A DNA stretch of 64,000 bases from Oscillospiraceae bacterium (lineage in GTDB: Bacteria > Bacillota > Clostridia > Oscillospirales > Oscillospiraceae). Location: NCBI GenBank assembly GCA_021201735.1, contig JAJQEJ010000050.1:32075-96074 (forward strand). Reading direction: 5' to 3'. Below, piece by piece: positions 36,435 through 48,464 of this stretch; positions within the stretch are counted from its first letter, which is position 1, and each line of letters starts with the position of its first letter. The translations under genes were made by a program, and so were the position numbers. Under the pieces are notes generated by a model. The model made no database searches and had not been told where the DNA came from. It saw only the letters and a list, made by a program, of their open reading frames with translations.

Positions 36435-37808
36435 TTAATAGCCGTTAACCAGTGCGTCGAGCACCTTGGAAGCGACGGTACCCGCCACATCCGAGCCGCT
36501 GCCGCCGTTCTCCACCAGAACGACAAACGCATATGGGGCGTCCTCATTGCGCAGGAATCCGGTAAACCACGCGTGCGGCGCATTGTTCCCCCCCACCTCT
36601 CCGGTACCGGACTTTGCGCAGATATCCATGCCGGGAAAACGGCCTGCGCCGTATGTCTCCGTAACGTTACGCGCCATCAGGTCAGCGAGTGTGCGCGCCG
36701 TACTTTCAGATATGAGTGTCCCGGTTTTCTGGGTGATTCCACCCGGCAGAGAAAATCCGAGGGCATTCTCCGTTTTCAGCACCAGCTTGGGCACCGCGGC
36801 TTTCCCGCCGTTTGCAATGGCCCCCATATAGACCATGAAGGAGCAGGGATTGATCAGGTCGTTATACTGTCCGACGCCAGCCCAGCCGAGACTCCCTTCA
36901 CTCGCCCCGCTCAGCCCAAGGCTGCCCGTGGCGGTGCGTATGCCGCTGACCTGATAGGAGCTTGTAATCCCCGCCTGATCCGCGTACTGCGCGAGGGTAT
37001 CGGCGCCCAGCTCGGCGGAGAGCTGCGCGAAAACACAGTTACAGGAGTTGGCAAGCGCTCCGCCGATATCCATGTCCCCGTGTGCCTTGGGGCAGGTAAT
37101 GGTTGCCCCGCCGACCACCGTGCTCCCGGTACAGGTAAAGGAGCGGGAAAAGAGGTCGGGGAGCTGCTCAATGGCGGCGTTCATGGTGATTAATTTAAAG
37201 ACAGAGCCGGGTACAAAGGTTCCTGAGAGAAAATGGTTGAGGTAGACGCCGTCCCAAGTCGTGTCTCCCTCGGTAATGGTGGGCGGACTCATCGGGTCAT
37301 ACGTCGGGGAAGAAACCATACACAGGACTTCCCCTGTTTCGTAGTTGTAAACGCCCACCGCGCCCTTTTTCCCGTTGAGCGCCTGATAGGCGATGTAGTT
37401 CAGCCGCGCGTCCAGCGTGAGATAGATATCCTGCCCGCTTCCGAGCGGTGTGTAGGCTCCGGTCAGCACGTTATATCCCGAAAGCTTGTCGGCAAACGCG
37501 GTCAGCGCCCCGGTTCCAATTTTACCCTCCGCATCGCCAACAGCGTGCAGGGTCGCCTTGCGCACAGCCTCATTGGCATAGAATGTTCGATTTCCGCTCT
37601 CGTCCACCCAGGAGAGCATATCGCCGTCCCGGTCAAAGATGCGCCCGACAGAGAGCTGCCCGGAGGTATTATAAAGGTGGCGGTTTGCGGCAAAGGAGAC
37701 CCAGGAGCGCCCGTAGACAAAATACCGGCCGGTAAAGAGGACAAGCCCCACAACAAGCAACATGGCCAACAGGAAACAGACTGCGGCGCGCCGATCAATT
37801 TTCTTCAT
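36435..37808 (-). CDS. Penicillin-binding protein (class B transpeptidase, PbpA/FtsI type)
   Basis: Cross-links peptidoglycan with its SEDS partner. ATG 37808 gives MKKIDRRAAVCFLLAMLLVV, an N-terminal membrane anchor. Active-site motifs: Ser-x-x-Lys in GSVFK (Ser about 204), SCN near 256 and KSGT near 399. 457 residues, short, lacking the large dimerisation domain of PBP2. The start overlaps the end of the FHA-SEDS gene by 14 bp, so they form a coupled pair as in RodA-PBP2. Confidence 0.9.
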   Translation of the reverse strand: MKKIDRRAAVCFLLAMLLVVGLVLFTGRYFVYGRSWVSFAANRHLYNTSGQLSVGRIFDRDGDMLSWVDESGNRTFYANEAVRKATLHAVGDAEGKIGTGALTAFADKLSGYNVLTGAYTPLGSGQDIYLTLDARLNYIAYQALNGKKGAVGVYNYETGEVLCMVSSPTYDPMSPPTITEGDTTWDGVYLNHFLSGTFVPGSVFKLITMNAAIEQLPDLFSRSFTCTGSTVVGGATITCPKAHGDMDIGGALANSCNCVFAQLSAELGADTLAQYADQAGITSSYQVSGIRTATGSLGLSGASEGSLGWAGVGQYNDLINPCSFMVYMGAIANGGKAAVPKLVLKTENALGFSLPGGITQKTGTLISESTARTLADLMARNVTETYGAGRFPGMDICAKSGTGEVGGNNAPHAWFTGFLRNEDAPYAFVVLVENGGSGSDVAGTVASKVLDALVNGY

Positions 37809-39609
37809 CAAAGTCCTCCCATTCTTCCGGGGCTGTGTCGCGCTGCGCAAGCTGCGGGTTTTCCTGCTCCGTTTTGCGCGGCGTTAAGCGGATGGCAAGG
37901 CTGGCGTTCGGACGGGTGTCGGTCGCCTTCAGAAAGGCGAGCAGCCCCCAAGAGCTGATCATGGCGGTTCCACCGTTGGAGACAAACGGAAAGGTCACAC
38001 CGGTCATGGGGAGCAGATCCACCGCGCCGAAGACATTCAGACAGGTCTGGAATACCAACAGGGACGTCGCGGCGCAGGCCGCAATGGTGTAAAAGCTGGA
38101 GCGGCCCGTCCGGCAGGCGCGCACCGCGAATACGGCAAGGGTGACAATGCACAGCACTGCCAGAATCCCGATGATCAGCCCCCACTCCTCGCAGAGCATG
38201 CCAAAGACGAGGTCTGTATCCCCCATGGCGACCCGGTGGAGCCACCCCTCCCCCGGCCCGACCCCGATGAGACCGCCGGATGCGGCAGCCGACATGGTGC
38301 GCGTCTGCTGGAAGCCCGCGCCGACCGAGGCGTTTTCCCACGCGTGCCCCCACGAGGCCAAGCGCGCCCAGATATAGGGTCTTAACTGCAGGACGCCGAA
38401 CACCCCAATCGCCGCGCCGCCGCAGATGAGGGCGAGGGTGGCGAAATCGCCGGAGCGCAGATAGGCGATCACAAGGAATGTGACAAAGAAGATTGCCGCC
38501 GTGCCGAAATCGCTCATCAGTGCGAGGCAGCCGATACATATCCCGGTCAGGATGATAAAGAGCCAGAGGTTGCGCTTTCGGTACAGGCGCTCCAGTGTGG
38601 CGGCACCTGCAAATATGTAGCATATTTTTGCAAGTTCCGACGGCTGAACGGAGATGCCGCCAATGGAAATCCAGTTGACCGCACCATTTTTTGCGCTCCC
38701 CAGTACCAGAGTGATGCCGAGCAGAACAATGGCACCGCCCGCCATCAGCCAGCGCATCTTTTGGGTGCGCTCCAGATCACGCAGCATGATACCAAGAATC
38801 AGAAAAAGAACGATTCCGATGATAATGCAGATGAGCTGCTTGTCCATCACCTCCGTATAGGAGGAGGCCGTGACCGCGAGGGACAGGGTGGACAGGAAAA
38901 ACGCGATCAGTTCCATCTCAAAGCCCACCCGTTTCAGGGCGCGCAGCACCAGCACATAGGCCCACATGACGACGGTGAGGCACAGGAAACACAGCGGAAT
39001 GATCGCCGTGACGTTACTTCCTTCGGAGATCATGAGCTGAACGGCCGTGAGAACTTGAAAGAGGGTGAGCAGCAGCAGTCTGCTCCACGGCGTTTTTGGG
39101 CTGATGTGCCGCCGCTGCCGCCGCTGGCGGTCCTTCTCCTCCGGGGAGAGCGGCAGTAAAACGGTCTCTACGCCGCCGAAGGATAGCACATCGCCGAACT
39201 CCACGGATTGCTGCCCATCGACGGCCTTGCCATTATGTGTAATGCCCGCCTTGGAGTCCAGATCATATATCGTCCACGTACCCTCCGAGCTGCGGGTCAG
39301 CGCGGCGTGCTGGCGCGAGACGCTGGGGTAGGAGAGCAGTACGTCGCTCCCCTTTCCCCTGCCCACAATATTCTCCCAGTGCGTCAGCGGGAGCTTTGCC
39401 CCGTTCGGGAGGTCTAAATAGGCCCAGATTTCCGCCTTATGCGGCACCGTAAGCAGGGAGCGGATGGAGCCGAGCAGAATGAGCAGCGCCAGAATTGGGA
39501 AAATGAAGCGTACAGTCGTGGTAAACCACGCCGTGCCCTCTGTATGCGCCGCAAAAAAAGCGGCGAGGTCGTCGAGCACTGCCAGTGATGATGTGAGCAT
39601 GACCGTCAT
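37795..39609 (-). CDS. FHA-domain SEDS-family glycosyltransferase (FtsW/RodA/SpoVE)
   Basis: 604-residue fusion. After one N-terminal membrane helix (residues ~30-52) comes a forkhead-associated domain at ~62-150 with the GRGKGSDV and SRQHA phosphothreonine-binding motifs, then about nine membrane helices of a SEDS polymerase (ISIGGISVQPSELAKICYIF, GVGPGEGWLHRVAMGDTDLV, VTFPFVSNGGTAM). The FHA part implies control by a Ser/Thr kinase; in Actinobacteria separate FHA proteins sit next to rodA/pbpA. GGGAGG precedes ATG 39609. Translationally linked to the PBP. Confidence 0.9.
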   Translation of the reverse strand: MTVMLTSSLAVLDDLAAFFAAHTEGTAWFTTTVRFIFPILALLILLGSIRSLLTVPHKAEIWAYLDLPNGAKLPLTHWENIVGRGKGSDVLLSYPSVSRQHAALTRSSEGTWTIYDLDSKAGITHNGKAVDGQQSVEFGDVLSFGGVETVLLPLSPEEKDRQRRQRRHISPKTPWSRLLLLTLFQVLTAVQLMISEGSNVTAIIPLCFLCLTVVMWAYVLVLRALKRVGFEMELIAFFLSTLSLAVTASSYTEVMDKQLICIIIGIVLFLILGIMLRDLERTQKMRWLMAGGAIVLLGITLVLGSAKNGAVNWISIGGISVQPSELAKICYIFAGAATLERLYRKRNLWLFIILTGICIGCLALMSDFGTAAIFFVTFLVIAYLRSGDFATLALICGGAAIGVFGVLQLRPYIWARLASWGHAWENASVGAGFQQTRTMSAAASGGLIGVGPGEGWLHRVAMGDTDLVFGMLCEEWGLIIGILAVLCIVTLAVFAVRACRTGRSSFYTIAACAATSLLVFQTCLNVFGAVDLLPMTGVTFPFVSNGGTAMISSWGLLAFLKATDTRPNASLAIRLTPRKTEQENPQLAQRDTAPEEWEDFDEEN

Positions 39610-39651
39610 ACAAGCCTCCCTTCTGCCGACAAAATAGTGTCACTTGTGGAT

Positions 39652-39679
39652 AGTATAGCATGATATGAATTCATTTCAA
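39652..39679 (-). promoter_or_regulatory. Promoter of the FHA-SEDS/PBP pair
   Basis: Minus strand: TTGAAA (39679-39674), 16 bp, TATACT (39657-39652). Confidence 0.55.
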
Positions 39680-39704
39680 GTACAAAAGTATGAAGAAATG
39701 GATA

Positions 39705-39738
39705 CAAGAAACCGGCAGGCCAGCCTGCCGGTTTCTTG
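39705..39738. terminator. Perfect 34-bp palindrome, terminator of ybjQ
   Basis: CAAGAAACCGGCAGGC, CA, then the exact complement. On the minus strand it starts 6 bp after the YbjQ-family stop. T-rich sequence is limited to the stem end (GGTTTCTTG). Confidence 0.65.
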
Positions 39739-39743
39739 ATGTG

Positions 39744-40064
39744 CTATTTAAATTTTACGGCAGTCCCATAGGCTATGACTTCCGCCGCCGCCTGCATGAC
39801 CGCGGAGGATGCGTAGCGGATATTCACAATCGCGTCCGCGCCCAAGGCTTCTGCCTCTGCCACCATGCGTTTTGTGGCAATGGCCCGCGCCTCATTCATC
39901 ATCTGCGTGTATGCCTTTAATTCTCCGCCCACGATGGTTTTAAAGCTCTGCGTGATATCCCGGCCGATGTTTTTCGACTGGATGGTACTGCCCTTCACAA
40001 GGCCGAGCATTTCCAGCTCTTTTCCGGTAATGTAATCAGTATTGACCAAGATCATCTTCTTCAC
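39744..40064 (-). CDS. YbjQ (UPF0145/DUF74) family protein
   Basis: 106-residue protein typical of the family: MILVNTDYITGKELEMLGLV, then GSTIQSKNIGRDI and ADAIVNIRYASSAVM. These form pentamers and are called putative heavy-metal-binding proteins without strong proof. The start overlaps the upstream membrane-protein gene by 29 bp, so the two form a small operon. Confidence 0.88.
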   Translation of the reverse strand: MKKMILVNTDYITGKELEMLGLVKGSTIQSKNIGRDITQSFKTIVGGELKAYTQMMNEARAIATKRMVAEAEALGADAIVNIRYASSAVMQAAAEVIAYGTAVKFK

Positions 40065-40257
40065 CGCTCCTTATTTCTTGCATTCGTTCTGTTAGGACAA
40101 AAATTTGCACCCCGATCAGCGCCAGAAGCACCAGAATGACAATAATGCGCATGGCCGGCGGCAGTGGAATATACAGCAGGGCAATCAGATATGCCACCAA
40201 AGCCGCAACCAGAAGCACCGTAATGACAATCGGGGCAATTGCTTTCTTCCATTTCAC
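40036..40257 (-). CDS. Small two-helix membrane protein
   Basis: 73 residues with two hydrophobic segments (IAPIVITVLLVAALVAYLIA and MRIIVILVLLALIGVQIFVL) and a charged tail RMQEIRSGEEDDLGQY. No known domain. It overlaps and precedes the YbjQ gene, an arrangement common for such pairs, suggesting a shared role at the membrane. Confidence 0.7.
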   Translation of the reverse strand: MKWKKAIAPIVITVLLVAALVAYLIALLYIPLPPAMRIIVILVLLALIGVQIFVLTERMQEIRSGEEDDLGQY

Positions 40258-40290
40258 AGGACGCCCCCCTTTGCGTAAGTCGCACGCATT

Positions 40291-41901
40291 TTACCGCAGA
40301 CTGTATTCCCGCGCCGCCGCGATGAAATCCTTAAAGAGCGGATGCGTCTTGTTCGGCCTGCTCTTGAATTCTGGGTGAAACTGCACACCGACAAACCACG
40401 GGTGGTTTTCCAGCTCGATCATCTCCACCAGGCGTCCGTCCGGGGACAGTCCCGCGAGTGTGAGGCCGTTTTGCTCCAGAACATCCCGGTAGTCATTGTT
40501 AAACTCGTAGCGGTGGCGGTGGCGCTCGCTGATGGCATCCTGCTCATAGGCAAGAAAGGCCTTGCTCGTTTTGCTGGTGAGATGGCAGGGGTACGCGCCA
40601 AGGCGCATCGTGCCGCCGAGATCCGTAATATTGCGCTGCTCTAGCATCAGGTCAATGACGGGGTGCTCCGTATTTACACACAGCTCGCTCGAGTGCGCGC
40701 CCTCCAGTCCCGCGACATGGCGCGCGAATTCCACCACGGCCATCTGCATCCCGAGACATATGCCGAAAAACGGCACCTGATGTTCGCGCGCGTAGCGGAT
40801 CGCCGCAATTTTTCCGTCAATGCCGCGGTCACCGAAACCGCCGGGTACCAGCACACCGCTACAGCGCTCCAGCACCTCCGCCGCATTTTCATCGTTCAGG
40901 CGCTCGGAATCAACCCAGAGAATGTCCACCTGAAGGCCGTTTGAAATGCCGCCGTGGGTGAGCGATTCGACCACCGAGAGATAGGCATCGTGCAGCGCAA
41001 CGTATTTGCCGACGAGCGCAATGGTCACCTTGCCGGAGGCGCGTTTGGTCCGCTCGACCATTGCGCGCCACTCCGTCAGGTCCACCGGCGCGTGGGACAG
41101 GCCGAGGCGCTCTACCACGACGTCCCCCAATCCGGCTTCCTCCAGCATGAGCGGCACCTCATAGAGAATCGGAGCGGTCAAATTGGGAATCACATTGCGG
41201 GGTGGAATATTGCAAAAGAGGGATATTTTATGGATGATATCCTCCGGAACCGGATAATCAGAGCGGGCAATGACGACATCCGGCTGGATGCCAAGGGCGA
41301 GCAGCTCCTTCACGGAGTGCTGCGTCGGCTTGCTCTTGAGTTCATTGGAGCCGGGAATGGAGACGATCAGCGAGACGTGGATATACATCACATTCTGCCG
41401 CCCAACCTCGGCGGCAACCTGCCGGATAGCCTCTAAAAACGGCTGCGACTCAATGTCACCGACCGTACCGCCGATCTCCGTGATCACGACGTCCGCCTTT
41501 TCCGAACGGCCCAGCCGGTACACCGCCTCTTTGATCTCATTGGTGATATGCGGAATGACCTGGACAGTACCACCCAAAAAGGCCCCCTCCCTCTCCCTGT
41601 TCAGTATGGACCAGTACACCTTGCCGGAGGTGACGGAGGAATCCACCGTTAAATCCACGTCGGTAAACCGCTCGTAATGCCCCAGATCCAGGTCGGTTTC
41701 CGCGCCGTCTTCTGTCACAAAGACCTCCCCGTGCTGGTATGGGCTCATCGTGCCGGGGTCCACATTCAGATACGGGTCAAACTTCTGCAGGGTAACCTGA
41801 ACCCCACGCTGCTTGAGTAGTCTGCCGAGCGATGCCGCCGCAATGCCCTTCCCTAAGCCGGACACCACGCCGCCGGTAACAAAGATGTATTTCACGTCCA
41901 T
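40291..41901 (-). CDS. pyrG: CTP synthase
   Basis: Aminates UTP to CTP using glutamine. 536 residues. ATG 41901 gives the standard start [22 protein letters not shown] at 41922 is in frame but overlaps the GGAGGGG site. The synthetase domain has the P-loop SGLGKG and GGTVGDIES; the class I amidotransferase domain has the nucleophile Cys in [10 protein letters not shown] and His/Glu in [10 protein letters not shown]. Confidence 0.96.
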   Translation of the reverse strand: MDVKYIFVTGGVVSGLGKGIAAASLGRLLKQRGVQVTLQKFDPYLNVDPGTMSPYQHGEVFVTEDGAETDLDLGHYERFTDVDLTVDSSVTSGKVYWSILNREREGAFLGGTVQVIPHITNEIKEAVYRLGRSEKADVVITEIGGTVGDIESQPFLEAIRQVAAEVGRQNVMYIHVSLIVSIPGSNELKSKPTQHSVKELLALGIQPDVVIARSDYPVPEDIIHKISLFCNIPPRNVIPNLTAPILYEVPLMLEEAGLGDVVVERLGLSHAPVDLTEWRAMVERTKRASGKVTIALVGKYVALHDAYLSVVESLTHGGISNGLQVDILWVDSERLNDENAAEVLERCSGVLVPGGFGDRGIDGKIAAIRYAREHQVPFFGICLGMQMAVVEFARHVAGLEGAHSSELCVNTEHPVIDLMLEQRNITDLGGTMRLGAYPCHLTSKTSKAFLAYEQDAISERHRHRYEFNNDYRDVLEQNGLTLAGLSPDGRLVEMIELENHPWFVGVQFHPEFKSRPNKTHPLFKDFIAAAREYSLR

Positions 41902-41950
41902 GTAAACGAAACCCCTCCACACTACACTTAATCCTAATCATCAAATTCTA

Positions 41951-41979
41951 ATTTTAAAGCCTCCGGCAGATTCCGTCAA
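41951..41979 (-). promoter_or_regulatory. Promoter of pyrG
   Basis: Minus strand: TTGACG (41979-41974), 17 bp, TAAAAT (41956-41951). pyrG can thus be expressed apart from the glycolytic operon upstream. Confidence 0.7.
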
Positions 41980-42017
41980 GCGCAATCGCCGTTTTTCGTT
42001 TCTTTTTTGCAATCGGT

Positions 42018-44862
<2,845 letters not shown>

Positions 44863-44874
44863 GCAATCACCTCG

Positions 44875-45654
44875 TCACTCCGTGGTCTGATTGGCTGCTT
44901 TGATAATCGCCATAAAATCCGGTACTTGGAGGGATGCACCACCGATGAGTCCACCGTCCACATCCGGCTGCGCAAGCAGCTCATAGGCGTTTTCCGTGTT
45001 CATGGAGCCGCCATACTGAATGGTGACGGAGCGCGCGATGCGCGCGCCATACAGCTGACGAATGACGGCGCGAATCTCCCTGCAGCCCTCACCCGCCTGC
45101 TCTGCGGTCGCGGTTCTGCCGGTTCCAATCGCCCAGATCGGCTCGTAGGCGACGATGACATGACGCACCTTCTCCTCCGGGAGACCGGCAAAGAGTGCCT
45201 TCACCTGATAGTGGATGACCTCCATGGTAAGGCCCATCTCGCGCTGCTCCAAGCTCTCGCCAACGCAGGCAATTGGGGAAAGGCCAACCTCCAGCGCGTG
45301 CTTTACTTTTTTATTGACGGTGAAATCCGTCTCATTATAATGTTGCCTGCGCTCAGAGTGGCCAATAATAACATATTTTACACCGATATCCTTGAGCATC
45401 TCGGCGGAAACCTCACCGGTATACGCGCCGTTTGACGCATAGTGGCAGTTCTCTGCGCCCACGCTGACGCTGCAGTCCTTGAACTGGCGCATCGCGGGGA
45501 CAAGATTGACATACGGCATGCAAAGGACGACGTCACACCACTTCGGGCGACCGATCACCGCGCGCAGCGCCTCGGCAAACGCCTTTGTCTCGGAGAGCGT
45601 ATGATTCATCTTCCAGTTGCCCGCAATGATCGTTTTTCTATAACGGCGATTCAA
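44875..45654 (-). CDS. tpiA: Triose-phosphate isomerase
   Basis: Dihydroxyacetone phosphate to glyceraldehyde-3-phosphate. 259 residues from TTG 45654 (AAAGGAA upstream). Catalytic Lys in IIAGNWKMN, His in IIGHSERR, Glu in [12 protein letters not shown], and phosphate-binding [11 protein letters not shown] and GLIGGASL are present. Confidence 0.97.
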   Translation of the reverse strand: MNRRYRKTIIAGNWKMNHTLSETKAFAEALRAVIGRPKWCDVVLCMPYVNLVPAMRQFKDCSVSVGAENCHYASNGAYTGEVSAEMLKDIGVKYVIIGHSERRQHYNETDFTVNKKVKHALEVGLSPIACVGESLEQREMGLTMEVIHYQVKALFAGLPEEKVRHVIVAYEPIWAIGTGRTATAEQAGEGCREIRAVIRQLYGARIARSVTIQYGGSMNTENAYELLAQPDVDGGLIGGASLQVPDFMAIIKAANQTTE

Positions 45655-45692
45655 ATCGCAACATTCCTTTCCTTTGTAGGGATGTATAAAAT

Positions 45693-46883
45693 TTACATGT
45701 CCAGCAGACAGGTCACGCCGGGCAGCTCCCTACCCTCTAAAAATTCCAATGTAGCGCCGCCGCCTGTGGAGATATAGGTCATCCGCTCCGCATAGCCCAT
45801 CTGGTCGACCGCCGCCGCGGAATCGCCGCCGCCGACGATGGTCACGCCTTCGCATTCCGACAGAAGCTTTGCCATGGATCGGGTGCCGCCCGCGAAGGCG
45901 GGGAACTCAAACGCGCCCATTGGGCCGTTCCAGATAATCGTTGCCGCATCTTTGAGTCCCTCTGAAAAAATTTCGACTGTTTTCGGGCCGATATCAAGCC
46001 CCATCAGACCATCCGGGATATCCTCGCCGGTGCATACGGGCGTTGCGTCCGCGCTGAATTCAGATGCCGCGAGATGGTCAACCGGAAGCAGCAGCGTTAC
46101 CCCGCGCGCCTCGGCCTTCTGCATCATCTCTTTGGCGTACTCAATCCGGTCCGGCTCAAGCAGAGATTTTCCGACCGTATGCCCCTGTGCCTGCTTAAAT
46201 GTGTATGCCATCCCCCCGCCGATGACCAGAATATCCGCCTTCTCCAGCAGCTTATTGATCACGCCGAGCTTGTCGGAAATCTTGGCTCCGCCGAGCACCG
46301 CCGCCATGGGGCGCATCGGCTTGCTCAGGGCATTGCCGAGCATATGTAATTCCTTCTCCATCAAAAATCCGGCCACCGCAGGCAGATAGGCTGCCACACC
46401 GCTGGTGGAGGCGTGGGCACGGTGTGACGCGCCGAACGCGTCGGACACAAAAATTTCAGCCATATCCGCCAGACGTTTTGCAAAAAGCGGATCGTTTTTT
46501 TCCTCGCCGGGATTAAAGCGGAGGTTTTCCAGCAGCATAATCTGGCCCGGCTGGAGCGCCGCGGCTTTGGAGACCGCCTCCTCTCCGACGATATCGGGTA
46601 CAAACATCACCCCGCGCCCAAGCAGCTGGCCAAGACGAATGGCAACCGGCCCCAAGCTCAGATCCTGATCCCAAGATCCTTTTGGTTTGCCCAAATGGGA
46701 GCAGGCAACGATTGCCGCGTTATGCTCAAGCAGGTATTTAATCGTCGGCAGGGACGACATAATGCGCTTGTCGTCGGTAATCTGCCCGGTTTTTCTGTTT
46801 TGGGGCACATTAAAATCACAGCGTAAGAGAACTTTTTTGCCGTTCAGGTCGATATCTCTAATGGTCTTTTTACTATACTTCAT
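45693..46883 (-). CDS. pgk: Phosphoglycerate kinase
   Basis: 1,3-bisphosphoglycerate + ADP to 3-phosphoglycerate + ATP. 396 residues. Signature VLLRCDFNVP, LSHLGKP-type ACSHLGKPKG, LLENLRFNPGEEKN, VLGGAKISDKLGVI and the nucleotide loop IVGGGDSAAAV are intact. gap, usually just upstream of pgk, is absent; trmL takes its place and overlaps pgk by 11 bp. Confidence 0.97.
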   Translation of the reverse strand: MKYSKKTIRDIDLNGKKVLLRCDFNVPQNRKTGQITDDKRIMSSLPTIKYLLEHNAAIVACSHLGKPKGSWDQDLSLGPVAIRLGQLLGRGVMFVPDIVGEEAVSKAAALQPGQIMLLENLRFNPGEEKNDPLFAKRLADMAEIFVSDAFGASHRAHASTSGVAAYLPAVAGFLMEKELHMLGNALSKPMRPMAAVLGGAKISDKLGVINKLLEKADILVIGGGMAYTFKQAQGHTVGKSLLEPDRIEYAKEMMQKAEARGVTLLLPVDHLAASEFSADATPVCTGEDIPDGLMGLDIGPKTVEIFSEGLKDAATIIWNGPMGAFEFPAFAGGTRSMAKLLSECEGVTIVGGGDSAAAVDQMGYAERMTYISTGGGATLEFLEGRELPGVTCLLDM

Positions 46884-47376
46884 AAAAAGCTCCTTTCATA
46901 TCTCCCTCCCCAACGAGGTTTGGAAAATCAAGCTGTCGCAGAGCTTCATACGCCAAAATCGCGGCAGCGTTGGACAAATTCAGGCAGCGTGCCTCCCGTT
47001 TTACCGGAATACGAATACAGCGATCCGGGTACGCCATGCGCAGTGGTTCCGGCAGACCGGCCGTCTCTTTGCCAAAAATCAGGTAACAATCAGGTTCAAA
47101 CCGAGCCGCAGTATAGGCTTGCGGCGCTTTCGTCGTCGCAAGCCAAATGTTATGCGCGTTTGCTCCGGTGGTCTGAAAAAATTCGACCAGATTTTTATGG
47201 ACATGCAGATCTACCAAGTGCCAGTAATCCAGCCCCGCACGCTTCACCGCCTTGTCGCTGATGTCGAAGCCCAGCGGCTCAATCAGGTGCAGGTGGCAGC
47301 CGGTGACGGCGCAGGTGCGGGCAATATTCCCGGTGTTTTGCGGTATTTCCGGTTCAAAGAGCACCAAATGAATCAT
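46873..47376 (-). CDS. trmL: tRNA (cytidine(34)-2'-O)-methyltransferase TrmL
   Basis: SPOUT-family enzyme that methylates the wobble ribose of tRNA-Leu. 167 residues. Motifs PEIPQNTGNIARTCA, LIEPLGFDI, LIFGKETAGLPE and the knot segment IPVKREARCLNLSNAAAILAYE are characteristic. First gene of the glycolytic operon here, overlapping pgk by 11 bp. Confidence 0.93.
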   Translation of the reverse strand: MIHLVLFEPEIPQNTGNIARTCAVTGCHLHLIEPLGFDISDKAVKRAGLDYWHLVDLHVHKNLVEFFQTTGANAHNIWLATTKAPQAYTAARFEPDCYLIFGKETAGLPEPLRMAYPDRCIRIPVKREARCLNLSNAAAILAYEALRQLDFPNLVGEGDMKGAFYEV

Positions 47377-47463
47377 GAAAAAGGTCCAACTCCTGCATAT
47401 TGATGTAATGCATATGTTTTTTGTCTAATTTTGGTGGCTGATACAGCTTTGCCTATGAGAAAT

Positions 47464-47492
47464 ATTGTATCGCACTTTTCCGCGAATTACAA
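47464..47492 (-). promoter_or_regulatory. Promoter of trmL-pgk-tpiA-gpmI-eno
   Basis: Minus strand: TTGTAA (47492-47487), 17 bp, TACAAT (47469-47464), leaving a leader of about 80 nt before trmL. Confidence 0.65.
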
Positions 47493-47572
47493 CACGAAAA
47501 GAGACCAAAAAGTTGTTAAAAACTTCTCAATCTATGCCAAATCGTTGGCATTACTGGTTTTCTTGATTTTAC

Positions 47573-47601
47573 TTTATTTTTAGAAAAAATTGTGCTAAAA
47601 T
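47573..47601 (+). promoter_or_regulatory. Promoter of proBA
   Basis: TTTATT (47573-47578), 17 bp, TAAAAT (47596-47601) with TGTGC before the -10 box. A GTG at 47603 is thus not a usable start. Confidence 0.6.
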
Positions 47602-47632
47602 AGTGTCTACAGAAAAAGCCGATTGGGGAGGC

Positions 47633-48463
47633 ATGAACGCATTGGACAGCAGTGAAAAACAAAAGCGAATTGTGGTGAAAGTGGGCACGTCTACCCTGAC
47701 ATGGGAAAACGGGAGCGTGAATTTGCACCACATCGACCTGCTCGCGCGTGCCCTCGCCGACCTGAAAGGCATGGGCCATGAGATTATTCTCGTCTCATCC
47801 GGCGCAATCGCCATCGGCGTTGGAAAGCTCGGAATGCAGGCGCGCCCGGATGAACTGCGCGTGAAGCAGGCCGCCGCCGCGGTCGGCCAGTGTGAGATGA
47901 TGCATCTGTACGACAAGTTTTTTGGGGAGTACGGTCAGGTGGTGGCGCAGATTCTTCTCACGGGTGAGGACGTGGAGGACCCACTCCGCGCCGCGAGCCT
48001 CTACGCAACCTTTACCGCGCTCATGGAACTCGGATGCATTCCGATTGTGAACGAAAACGACTCGGTTTCCTCCGCTGAGATTGAGACAGGCACCGCCAAG
48101 GTGCTCGGCGATAACGACACGCTCTCCGCGGTCGTGGCAAGCCTCTGCAACGCGGATTTACTGATTCTCCTGTCGGATATTGATGGGCTTTATGATGACG
48201 ACCCACGCCAGAATGCACAGGCTACCCTCATCCGTCGGGTGGAAGAGATCACGCCGGCGCTGCGCGAGGCCGCCGGCGGTACAGGTACATGGCGCGGTAC
48301 GGGCGGTATGTGTACCAAACTAGCCGCTGCCGAGACCGCGATGGCCGCCGGTGTGGATATGGTCATAGCAAACGGCGGCCAAATGCATCTTCTGTACGAT
48401 ATTGTCGCGGGGAAAGAAGTCGGCACCCGCTTTGTTGCATGCAAAAAGAAAGGTGTGAGCTGA
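47633..48463 (+). CDS. proB: Glutamate 5-kinase, short form
   Basis: First step of proline synthesis: glutamate to glutamyl-5-phosphate. 276 residues covering only the amino-acid kinase domain (VVKVGTSTLTWENG, SSGAIAIGVGKLGM, NENDSVSSAEI, LGDNDTLSA, LLSDIDGLYDDDPR, GTGGMCTKLAAA); the C-terminal PUA domain of the E. coli enzyme is absent. Start uncertain: GGGGAGG is only 1 nt from ATG 47633, and TTG 47642 has better spacing. proA follows immediately. Confidence 0.93.
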   Translation: MNALDSSEKQKRIVVKVGTSTLTWENGSVNLHHIDLLARALADLKGMGHEIILVSSGAIAIGVGKLGMQARPDELRVKQAAAAVGQCEMMHLYDKFFGEYGQVVAQILLTGEDVEDPLRAASLYATFTALMELGCIPIVNENDSVSSAEIETGTAKVLGDNDTLSAVVASLCNADLLILLSDIDGLYDDDPRQNAQATLIRRVEEITPALREAAGGTGTWRGTGGMCTKLAAAETAMAAGVDMVIANGGQMHLLYDIVAGKEVGTRFVACKKKGVS

Positions 48464-48464
48464 G

